Of a DNA stretch of 64,000 nt, positions 8,036-15,004 are shown piece after piece. Under the pieces are notes generated by a model. The model saw only the letters and a program-made list of their open reading frames with translations. It was not told the DNA's origin and made no database searches. Origin of the DNA: Pseudomonas costantinii (lineage in GTDB: Bacteria > Pseudomonadota > Gammaproteobacteria > Pseudomonadales > Pseudomonadaceae); contig NZ_MDDR01000036.1 of the NCBI RefSeq assembly GCF_001870435.1, forward strand, positions 62,001 through 126,000. Reading direction: 5' to 3'. Position 1 is the stretch's first letter, and every line of letters begins with the position of its first letter. Position numbers and translations under genes: made by a program.

Positions 8036-8593
8036 TCAAGCGGCGGCTTCGGTGACCTTGCGAGTCGGCGCGGGGTGTAGCCAGTTAGCCAGCAGGTGTG
8101 TCGACAGCGGAATAAAGAGGTAAACCATCAGCGGTGTGAGCGCCAGGGTGCTGACCAGCACGCGGCTGAACAGGTCCAGCTCACTGAGCAGCGGCCCCAG
8201 GACGAAGTTGAACAGCAGCGACACCGGGAAAAACGCCAGCCAGATCGCCACGGCCTGTTTCCAGCGCGGCGGTCGCGCGCCTATGGCGCCAAACCAGCCA
8301 TCGATACCACTGACGCGATGCTCGGACGGATCGGCAAACAGTTCACTGCCACGGCTCAACCAGGCGCTGCGCGAGGCGGAGAACTCCCAGGCATGCAGGG
8401 TCTTTTCGTCGGCGAAGCGGAAGATGATCTGGAATTCATCATCATTGGGTGGCGGTGCAAGTACGCCTGAGCCCAGGTAGCCGGGGAAGTCAGTGGCCAA
8501 TTGCTCGCCTTCGCGCAACCAGGCCATCAATTCTTCATAGCGACCTTTTGCCACACGGCGCGCAACCATCAAGGTGACGGGAGAGGTAGACAT
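8036..8593 (-). CDS. Antibiotic biosynthesis monooxygenase (ABM)-domain membrane protein
   Basis: A 185-residue protein with an N-terminal ABM-like ferredoxin-fold domain (VTLMVARRVAKGRYEELMAWLREGEQL, then FPGYLGSGVL and FQIIFRFADEKTLHAWEFS) and a C-terminal half with two membrane segments (AVAIWLAFFPVSLLFNFVLGPLL and VLVSTLALTPLMVYLFIPLS). The start at 8593 fits the domain boundary; an ORF extension to 8647 would read into an inverted repeat. Its substrate is unknown. It is divergent from the LitR-like regulator and so may be a direct target of it, which is an inference from position. Confidence 0.82.
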   Translation of the reverse strand: MSTSPVTLMVARRVAKGRYEELMAWLREGEQLATDFPGYLGSGVLAPPPNDDEFQIIFRFADEKTLHAWEFSASRSAWLSRGSELFADPSEHRVSGIDGWFGAIGARPPRWKQAVAIWLAFFPVSLLFNFVLGPLLSELDLFSRVLVSTLALTPLMVYLFIPLSTHLLANWLHPAPTRKVTEAAA

Positions 8594-8644
8594 TGTGTAT
8601 CTCCAAATATACGGGTGCGCTGAACCGGGTAGGTGGCGCACGAA

Positions 8645-8699
8645 CATAGCGGCGGGGTAGGGCCGCTATGTAAAAACAGGCAAGGATTATTCCTGTTTT
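8645..8699. promoter_or_regulatory. Two adjacent inverted repeats in the divergent promoter region
   Basis: CATAGCGGC (8645-8653) pairs exactly with GCCGCTATG (8662-8670), and AAAACAGG (8673-8680) pairs exactly with CCTGTTTT (8692-8699). Both lie between the ABM gene and the MerR/LitR-like gene. They may be operators or, for the first, a stem-loop in the ABM mRNA leader. Confidence 0.55.
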
Positions 8700-8805
8700 G
8701 ATGAAATACGCCAGTGACATTGGTCTGAAGAGTGGAGACCTTGAAAAGGACAAGCGTAAAAGCGTTAAATGGGATCCACATTTACACGGATGTTTCCGAC
8801 CTCTG

Positions 8806-9765
8806 ATGCCCGAAATTACTGCTCCAGATCAAGAAATCGCCCACGGTAGCCTTGCTGATTCCGGCGAGCTGTTTCCGATTCGTGAAGTCTCGAGATTGAC
8901 AGGTATCAACCCGGTTACCCTGCGCGCCTGGGAGCGGCGTTATGGCCTGATCCAGCCCACGCGCACCGAAAGTGGGCATCGCCTCTACTCCAAAGCCGAT
9001 ATCGAGACCGTCAATCGCATTCTTGATTGGATTGAACGGGGCGTTGCTGTGAGCAAAGTGGGCAAGATTCTCGCCCGTGATGAGCAGCAGGCCGAAGCCG
9101 TTCGCGCTGAGGGGCATTCGCTTGAGGGCAGTGAATGGCCGCAGTGGCGAGGTCGGCTTAAGAGTGCCATCAGTGCGTTCGATGAGCGCCAGCTGGAGAG
9201 CCTGTACGGTCAGATTTTTGCTACGTACCCCATCAGCGTCGCGTTTCAGGGCATCCTGATGCCACTCTGGCACGATTTGTTACGCCATCAAGGTCGCTTC
9301 GGCCAAGCCAGTGAGTGGCTGTTCTTCGACGCTTTTCTGCGTGTACGCGCCTTGCAGCGTCTGCAACTGGCGCGCGTCTCGCCGGTGCCATGGGTATTGT
9401 TGGCGGCGATGCCCGGCGAGTGCCGTAAACTGGAATTGCTGGTGGCTGCACTGTTGATGAGTCGGGATGACTTGGCCGTCAAGGTGCTGGGGATGGGGCA
9501 GCCCTTCGATGAATTGACGCTGGTCTGTGAAAAGATGCATCCCCAGGCACTCATTGTCTTCTCCAACCATTCACACAACCATGACCTGCATGGGCGTCTG
9601 AACCGTTTGGCGCTGACTTTGGATTGCCCGCTGTTCCTCGCCGGTGCAGCTTCGGACTTGGCGCAGGACGACTTGGCGGGATCCGCCATCGGTTGTTTGG
9701 GCAATGAAGGGCCTCTGATGCAGCGCCGCTTGCAGCAGTTTCTCAGCGGGCGGCTGGATACCTGA
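8806..9765 (+). CDS. MerR-family regulator, LitR-like without recognisable cobalamin ligand
   Basis: About 319 residues. The N-terminal winged-helix domain reads FPIREVSRLTGINPVTLRAWERRYGLIQPTRTESGHRLYSKADIETV. The C-terminal part has the layout of the helical plus Rossmann cobalamin-binding region of LitR/CarH photoreceptors. The usual histidine after PGE is missing (PGECRKLELLVAALLMSRDDL), as described for class II LitR proteins, which rely on a LOV partner. A short-LOV gene lies about 0.7 kb away. The start is uncertain: in-frame ATGs occur at 8701 and 8806, neither with a good ribosome site, and 8806 better fits family length. It probably controls light-responsive genes here. Confidence 0.85.
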   Translation: MPEITAPDQEIAHGSLADSGELFPIREVSRLTGINPVTLRAWERRYGLIQPTRTESGHRLYSKADIETVNRILDWIERGVAVSKVGKILARDEQQAEAVRAEGHSLEGSEWPQWRGRLKSAISAFDERQLESLYGQIFATYPISVAFQGILMPLWHDLLRHQGRFGQASEWLFFDAFLRVRALQRLQLARVSPVPWVLLAAMPGECRKLELLVAALLMSRDDLAVKVLGMGQPFDELTLVCEKMHPQALIVFSNHSHNHDLHGRLNRLALTLDCPLFLAGAASDLAQDDLAGSAIGCLGNEGPLMQRRLQQFLSGRLDT

Positions 9766-9767
9766 TA

Positions 9768-10373
9768 TCAGGCGTGCACATGTGGGTGGACCAGGCGGTG
9801 CTGATGCAGGATGAACTGGCGTAGGCGCTCGATTTCATCGGCATCACTCTGGCTCAAGCGATAGGCGAACAATCCCCGGGCAGTCTCCCGCTCCAGTGTG
9901 CCGCGCAGCGCAATGCGCTCGTAACCGGAAGGGCTGAACCACAGGGAAAAGGTTTTCGGCGGTTTGACCCGGCCACGAATCTCCACCAGCACACCCTTGA
10001 ATGACACCTCATGCACCCACAGTGCGCCAGGGTTGCCCTTGACGTTTTCCAACGCCACCGGTGTTTCAAGGGCCAGGCGCCATGGACGGATCATCGGCCC
10101 GTCCTCAAAAATGCTCGGCACCCCCAAACGCAAATGCACCGCATGAAACTCATCTTCCACCAAGTGCAGAGGGAAGGTGAGTTGCTGGTTGTCGAACTGC
10201 GCCTGGATGGTGACGTGGTCGTGAGCGGCCAGTCGAGTGAGCAAATCGCGTATCTGCGCACCGCCATTGACGGTCAGGCTCGACCACGCATCCCGCAGGT
10301 TGAGCTGCGGGTTGTGCTGCATGTCCTGGATAAAATCCAGTTCGTCCTGCGTCAGTAGTGTGTTGCGGTGCAT
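9768..10373 (-). CDS. PilZ-like domain protein, conserved in pseudomonads
   Basis: A 201-residue soluble protein. The central part, RPWRLALETPVALE followed about 15 residues later by VHEVSFKGVLVEI, resembles the PilZ pattern RxxxR...(D/N)xSxxG, which binds cyclic di-GMP, although the first arginine motif is degenerate. The N-terminal 80 residues (LTQDELDFIQDMQHNPQLNLRDAW) resemble no family I can name. The gene converges on the LitR-like gene, with 2 bases between the stops, and is followed upstream by the short-LOV gene on the same strand, so the two may be co-transcribed. Binding of c-di-GMP is a guess. Confidence 0.6.
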   Translation of the reverse strand: MHRNTLLTQDELDFIQDMQHNPQLNLRDAWSSLTVNGGAQIRDLLTRLAAHDHVTIQAQFDNQQLTFPLHLVEDEFHAVHLRLGVPSIFEDGPMIRPWRLALETPVALENVKGNPGALWVHEVSFKGVLVEIRGRVKPPKTFSLWFSPSGYERIALRGTLERETARGLFAYRLSQSDADEIERLRQFILHQHRLVHPHVHA

Positions 10374-10432
10374 TGATGTAGCTCAACAGATGAGACATTA
10401 AAAAGCCATTATCACTCTAAAGACCGCATTTT

Positions 10433-10900
10433 TTACAGTTTGTTAACTCCGCTCGTCGCCTTGAGTGCCGCCAGCTCGTTTTTAAGCTCGGCCACTTGCG
10501 CTTCCAATTGTGCGACGCGCTGCTGCGCTTTCACTTGGGTGGTGACGTCTTTTTGCACACCGACGAAATACGTCTGCTTGTCGGCCTCGTTGTAAACCGT
10601 TGAAAGCGACAGCTCGTTCCAGAAGTGGGTACCGTCCTTGCGGTAGTTACGCAGGATTTCCCGGCAGGGTCCGCCGCTGCCTAGCGCTTCACGAATCGCT
10701 ATCAGGGCCGGCTGGTCACGGTCACCCGACTGAAGGAAGCGACAGTCTTGATAAAGGATGTCGTCCAGGGTGTAGCCGGTCAGGCGCTCGAAGGCCGGGT
10801 TAACGTAGATCAACGGTTTGTTCTTGCCCTCGCGTTCGGCGACGACGATACCGTCGTTGGAGGCATTGACGACCATTTGCATCAGCTTGGCGTTAATCAT
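10433..10900 (-). CDS. Short LOV blue-light receptor protein
   Basis: A 155-residue protein with one LOV (PAS) domain flanked by short helices and no fused output domain. The flavin-adduct cysteine is Cys53 in YQDCRFLQSGDRDQ, the LOV GxNCRFLQ motif, followed by the FMN-binding NYRKDGTHFWNELSLS and YFVGVQKDVT. The C-terminus is a predicted coiled coil (QRVAQLEAQVAELKNELAALKA), as in the P. putida proteins PpSB1-LOV and PpSB2-LOV. The start at 10900 gives MINAKLMQ, the usual beginning of this family. It probably senses blue light and passes the signal to the nearby LitR-like regulator. Confidence 0.93.
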   Translation of the reverse strand: MINAKLMQMVVNASNDGIVVAEREGKNKPLIYVNPAFERLTGYTLDDILYQDCRFLQSGDRDQPALIAIREALGSGGPCREILRNYRKDGTHFWNELSLSTVYNEADKQTYFVGVQKDVTTQVKAQQRVAQLEAQVAELKNELAALKATSGVNKL

Positions 10901-11028
10901 TGAGCGATCCATGGCTTGTTTTGGCGCTTGGAGTTTATGGCATGTCTTGAATGTTGCACGGCGTGCGCCGAAATATTTGCGCCAACTGCTAATATCCCAC
11001 GCTTTCGCTCAACTACAGGATCAGATTG

Positions 11029-11484
11029 ATGAAAGTCGCCATTCTTTCCGGCTCGGTCTACGGCACGGCTGAAGAAGTCGCCCGCCACGCCGCCGGCATC
11101 CTCAACGCGGCCGGTCTTGAAGCCTGGCACAACCCTCGCGCCACCCTGGCCGACGTGCAGGCCTTTGCCCCCGAGGCGTTTCTGGCGGTGACTTCTACCA
11201 CCGGCATGGGTGAGCTGCCCGACAACCTTCAACCTTTGTATTCGGCGATTCGTGACCAACTGCCTTCCGCCTGGCGCGGCCTGCCCGGCGCGGTGATCGG
11301 CCTCGGTGACGCCAGTTACGGCGATACCTTCTGCGGCGGCGGCGAGCAGATGCGCGAGCTGTTCGGCGAGTTGGGCGTGCGCGAAGTGCTGCCGATGCTG
11401 CGCCTGGACGCCAGCGAAAGCGTCACCCCTGAATCCGACGCCGAACCGTGGCTGGCTGAGTTGGTCGCTGCACTGCGCGGTTGA
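11029..11484 (+). CDS. Flavodoxin (MioC-like)
   Basis: A 151-residue flavodoxin: the phosphate loop ILSGSVYGTAEEVA at the N-terminus, the isoalloxazine-contacting TSTTGMGELPDN, and VIGLGDASYGDTFCGGGEQM near the C-terminus. The ATG at 11029 has AGGA 8 bases upstream. It is a small FMN electron carrier; partners are unknown. It is divergent from the short-LOV gene, sharing a 128-base intergenic region, so light-linked co-regulation is possible but unproven. Confidence 0.9.
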   Translation: MKVAILSGSVYGTAEEVARHAAGILNAAGLEAWHNPRATLADVQAFAPEAFLAVTSTTGMGELPDNLQPLYSAIRDQLPSAWRGLPGAVIGLGDASYGDTFCGGGEQMRELFGELGVREVLPMLRLDASESVTPESDAEPWLAELVAALRG

Positions 11485-11649
11485 CCGGGATATTGGCGGC
11501 GCTTCTCTGACGCGACTTGGACTATTCTCATGGCTGACTCGCTCGGTCATCAAGCTGGCTGCGAAGGCAACTACATGCGCCGCGGCGTCTGACTAGACTG
11601 GCCCCTCACCCATAAAACAATAAGAAAGCACGTCAGGGAGGTCGTTGCC

Positions 11650-12432
11650 GTGAGCCTAGCCCCGGTTCTATCGCCACAAAATGTCCAAGAGCAGGTCAGT
11701 GCCGCCGAATGGCAAACCCGCGTCGACCTGGCCGCCTGTTATCGCCTGGTGGCGTTGCATGGTTGGGATGACCTGATCTTCACCCATATTTCGGCCAAAG
11801 TGCCGGGCACCGATGACTTTCTGATCAACCCGTATGGGTTGATGTTCCACGAGATCACCGCGTCGAGTCTGGTCAAGGTCGACCAGGCCGGCAACAAACT
11901 GATGGACAGCCCTTACGAGATCAATCCTGCGGGCTACACCATCCACAGCGCCATCCACGAAGTACGCCACGACGTGGCCTGCGTGGTGCACACCCACACA
12001 GCGTCCGGCGTTGCCGTTTCTGCGCAGAAGCAGGGCGTGCTACCGATCAGCCAGCAATCGATATTCGTACTGTCGAGCCTGGCTTATCACGCCTACGAAG
12101 GCGTGGCGCTGAACCATGAAGAAAAGGCCCGCTTGCAGGCGGACCTGGGCGAAAACAACTTCCTGATGTTGCACAACCACGGTCTGCTGACCTGTGGCGG
12201 CACCATCGCCGACACGTTCCTGATGATGTTCACGTTCCAGCGCGCCTGCGATATCCAGGTGCTGGCACACAGCGGTGGGGTTGAGTTGATCGCCATTGGG
12301 CCGCAGATACTTGCCGGCGCCAAGGCGATGGTGGCGGCTGTCACAAAGAGCGCCCAAGGTATGGGGGGCGCGCTGGCCTGGCCGGCGCTGCTGCGTAAAT
12401 TGGACAGCCAAGACCCCGGGTATAAAAACTGA
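11650..12432 (+). CDS. Class II aldolase/adducin family protein
   Basis: A 260-residue protein with the class II aldolase fold: LAACYRLVALHGWDDLIFTHISAKVPGTDDFLINPYGLMFHEIT at the start, the metal-binding VVHTHTASG, and the third histidine in LMLHNHGLLTCGGTIADTF. Related enzymes act on sugar phosphates or hydroxy acids, but adducin-like members have unclear activity. It starts with GTG, supported by GGGAGG 8 bases upstream. Its stop overlaps the next start by one base, so it is translationally coupled to the hydrolase gene. Confidence 0.88.
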   Translation: MSLAPVLSPQNVQEQVSAAEWQTRVDLAACYRLVALHGWDDLIFTHISAKVPGTDDFLINPYGLMFHEITASSLVKVDQAGNKLMDSPYEINPAGYTIHSAIHEVRHDVACVVHTHTASGVAVSAQKQGVLPISQQSIFVLSSLAYHAYEGVALNHEEKARLQADLGENNFLMLHNHGLLTCGGTIADTFLMMFTFQRACDIQVLAHSGGVELIAIGPQILAGAKAMVAAVTKSAQGMGGALAWPALLRKLDSQDPGYKN

Positions 12433-13334
12433 TGCCACTCGCCGAAATCCCGCTCAGCGCCTGGCGCAAACGCGGTCAGACATTCGTCTTTCGTGGCCAC
12501 ACGATCCGTTATTGGGTGGCCGGGCAGGGCGAGCCCCTGCTCTTGATCCATGGCTTCCCCACTGCCAGTTGGGACTGGCATTACCTGTGGCGGCCCCTGG
12601 CCCAGCACAATCTGGTGATCGCCTGCGACATGTTGGGGTTTGGCGATTCGACCAAGCCGCTGGATCACGACTATTGCCTGTTGGAACAGGCGGACCTGCA
12701 ACAAGCGCTGCTCGAACACTTGCGGGTAGTGCAGCCGGTGCATGTGTTGGCCCACGACTATGGCGACAGCGTCGCCCAGGAATTACTGGCCCGCCATTAC
12801 GAAGGGCGCTTCCACATCGCAAGCTGTGTGTTTCTCAATGGTGGGCTATTCCCGGAAACCCATCGCCCGGCGTTGGTGCAAAAACTGTTGCTCAGCCCGC
12901 TGGGTTGGATGATCGGCCGCGCTTTTGGGCGCAATGCCTTGTCGGACAGTTTCAACCAGATTTTCGGCCCGGACACACGACCCAGCGAAAGCGCCCTCGA
13001 TGATTTCTGGAGCCTGATCAGTTGCAATGAAGGCACGCGCATCTTGCACAAGTTGATTGCCTACATTCCCCAGCGCCGCCGCCTGCGCGACCGTTGGGTG
13101 GCGGCGATGCAGCGTGACCAAGTGCCGCTGCGGGTGATCGACGGTGAGGTCGACCCGATCTCGGGTGCGCATATGGTGGAGCGTTATCACCAGTTGGTGC
13201 CTCATGCCGATACGGTGCTACTGGCCAATATTGGCCATTACCCGCAGATCGAAGCGCCGGTGCAGGTGCTCAAGCACTACCTGGCGTTTCGCGAGTGTAT
13301 TGGCCAGCCGGCTCCGCGCGTCGCGTATTCCTGA
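12432..13334 (+). CDS. Alpha/beta hydrolase, haloalkane dehalogenase / epoxide hydrolase-like
   Basis: A 300-residue alpha/beta hydrolase with the oxyanion segment LLLIHGFPTASWDW, a nucleophile elbow HDYGDSVAQ that carries Asp rather than Ser (as in haloalkane dehalogenases and epoxide hydrolases), an acidic residue in VIDGEVDPISGAHM and the catalytic histidine in IGHYPQIEAP. The Asp nucleophile points to epoxide or C-halogen chemistry, or to a related meta-cleavage-type reaction; the substrate is not known. It overlaps the upstream aldolase gene by one base and probably acts in the same pathway. Confidence 0.85.
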   Translation: MPLAEIPLSAWRKRGQTFVFRGHTIRYWVAGQGEPLLLIHGFPTASWDWHYLWRPLAQHNLVIACDMLGFGDSTKPLDHDYCLLEQADLQQALLEHLRVVQPVHVLAHDYGDSVAQELLARHYEGRFHIASCVFLNGGLFPETHRPALVQKLLLSPLGWMIGRAFGRNALSDSFNQIFGPDTRPSESALDDFWSLISCNEGTRILHKLIAYIPQRRRLRDRWVAAMQRDQVPLRVIDGEVDPISGAHMVERYHQLVPHADTVLLANIGHYPQIEAPVQVLKHYLAFRECIGQPAPRVAYS

Positions 13335-13466
13335 GCCGCATGCTCCTGACGGGGTAATCATCCTGCTGCCTTATCGTGCACCATTCAGCCTTGGCCGTAT
13401 TTATTGTGACCAAAGGCTGTGTGCCTGACACTCAACCCATTCCCATTGTCGCCAGCGGAGTTCGGT

Positions 13467-14378
13467 ATGAGTGAGTCAGTGCAGTTCCAGGATAAGGTCG
13501 TGATCGTCACCGGTGCCGGCGGCGGGTTGGGCCGGGCCCATGCACTGCTGTTCGCCAAACACGGGGCCAAAGTGCTGGTCAACGACCTCGGCGGCTCAAC
13601 CCAGGGCGAGGGCGCCAATGCTTCGGCGGCCGATCGGGTGGTCGCGCAGATTCGTGAGCTGGGCGGGACCGCCGAGGCCAACCATGACTCCGTCACCGAT
13701 GGCGACAAGATCGTGCAGAACGCACTCGATGTTTTCGGGCGCGTCGATGTGGTGGTGAACAACGCCGGCATCCTGCGGGACAAGACCTTCCACAAAATGG
13801 ACGACAGCGACTGGGACCTGGTTTACCGGGTGCATGTCGAAGGTGCCTACAAAGTGACCCGCGCCGCCTGGCCGCATCTGCGCGAGCAGGGTTATGGCCG
13901 GGTGATTTTCACCGCGTCCACCTCGGGCATCTACGGCAACTTCGGCCAGTCCAACTATGGCATGGCCAAGCTCGGCCTCTATGGCTTGACCCGCACCCTG
14001 GCGCTGGAGGGTCGCAAGAACAATATTCTGGTCAACGCCATTGCCCCCACCGGTGGCACGCGCATGACCGAGGGCTTGATTCCGCCTCAAGTGTTCGAGC
14101 GCCTCAAGCCGGAGCTGGTCAGTCCGCTGGTGGTGTACTTGGGCAGTGAAGCCTGCCAGGAAACCTCTGGGTTGTTTGAAGTCGGTGGCGGCTGGATCGG
14201 CAAGACCCGCTGGGAGCGAAGCCTGGGGGTGGGGTTTGATCCTGAGGCCGGCTTCTCGCCGGACGATGTGGCGGCGCATTGGGCGCAGATTTGCGACTTC
14301 GAAGGCGCTGCTCACCCCAAGGACAATATCGAGGCTTTGAAGGAGATGATGGCCAACTTGCAGAGGTTCAGCCTCTGA
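13467..14378 (+). CDS. SDR-family dehydrogenase similar to peroxisomal (3R)-hydroxyacyl-CoA dehydrogenases
   Basis: A 303-residue short-chain dehydrogenase: VVIVTGAGGGLGRAHALLFAKHGAKVLVNDLGG, VVVNNAGILRDKTFHKM, a serine in IFTASTSGIYGNFGQ and the catalytic YGMAK. The long insert and C-terminal FEVGGGWIGKTRWERS match the dehydrogenase part of multifunctional enzyme type 2, which oxidises (3R)-hydroxyacyl-CoA. The start at 13467 has CGGAG 6 bases before it. It ends in a strong terminator, so the aldolase-hydrolase-SDR set may end here. A role in breakdown of branched or sterol-like acyl chains is inference. Confidence 0.87.
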   Translation: MSESVQFQDKVVIVTGAGGGLGRAHALLFAKHGAKVLVNDLGGSTQGEGANASAADRVVAQIRELGGTAEANHDSVTDGDKIVQNALDVFGRVDVVVNNAGILRDKTFHKMDDSDWDLVYRVHVEGAYKVTRAAWPHLREQGYGRVIFTASTSGIYGNFGQSNYGMAKLGLYGLTRTLALEGRKNNILVNAIAPTGGTRMTEGLIPPQVFERLKPELVSPLVVYLGSEACQETSGLFEVGGGWIGKTRWERSLGVGFDPEAGFSPDDVAAHWAQICDFEGAAHPKDNIEALKEMMANLQRFSL

Positions 14379-14405
14379 TCGTTGCTTGAACGCTAGTGAA
14401 TCCCA

Positions 14406-14430
14406 CGGGGCGCTGATGGCGCCCCGTTTT
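14406..14430 (+). terminator. Intrinsic terminator after the SDR gene
   Basis: CGGGGCGC, loop TGATG, GCGCCCCG followed by TTTT. Confidence 0.9.
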
Positions 14431-14440
14431 ATTGCAGGCA

Positions 14441-14600
14441 TAAAAAAGGCCGCTGCAAAGGCAGCGGCCGAAGTAAGACGTTGGATCAAGGAGCGACAAA
14501 TCAACGTCAGTGAACAGCGGTAATAGATTGATACAACAGGCCAATCTATTGGAATCGGACTTTTCCGGCATTTGCGCCGGCGGGCCATTTGCCCTGAAAG
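14441..14600 (-). ncRNA. Candidate structured small RNA
   Basis: No gene is seen on either strand here, but on the minus strand there is a run of stem-loops: CCGGC/GCCGG, AATAGATTG/CAATCTATT (14542-14550 with 14522-14530), GACGTTG/CAACGTC (14478-14509), then GGCCGCTGC-ctt-GCAGCGGCC (14448-14469) followed by seven T residues on that strand. The last is a textbook terminator facing a gene-free region. A possible promoter -10 element, CTATTCT (14608-14614), resembles RpoS-type -10 sequences and would give a transcript of about 160 bases. I do not recognise the RNA. Confidence 0.6.
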
Positions 14601-14686
14601 CCCGGTAAGAATAGTCGCTTGTAACAAGATGAGTAATAGCGGTTCAAGACAAGGACTGTTACTAAATCAGCAACAGTTTCAGGTTG

Positions 14687-14816
14687 ATCGTTCCCACGCT
14701 CCGCGTGGGAATGCCTCTTCGGACGCACCGCGTCCAGGGCCGCACAACGTTCAAGGTCTGTGTAAGGGGGACGCAGAGCGTCACGGGCGGCATTCCCACG
14801 CAGAGCGTGGGCACGA
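14687..14816. repeat. Four-hairpin interspersed repeat, copy 2
   Basis: The same order of four inverted repeats as at 5529-5657: TTCCCACGC-tcc-GCGTGGGAA, GGACGC-acc-GCGTCC, GACGC-aga-GCGTC and CCCACGC-aga-GCGTGGG. Sequence between hairpins differs from copy 1, so the hairpins are the conserved part. Confidence 0.85.
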
Positions 14817-15004
14817 GCGTTCAGGGTGGTGCGATCCATTCCCCTGATAACGGCCCATCTACCCGATCCATGGCCCCGCCCAAACCCCGGCCAAAGGGCC
14901 TGTTAATCCTTTCGAGCGACAACGCGAATACCTCCTTGGTGCGCTTATCCCTCCCGACAAGCGGCAGTAGGGTGGGGCCTTCTGTCACTCACCGGGGAAG
15001 ACGC

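Noticed and set aside
14684..15004. N-terminal extension of the DUF1302 gene from the ATG at 14684
   Set aside because: The extension is translated repeat DNA (the four-hairpin element); the ATG at 15005 has a ribosome site and is followed by a signal peptide.
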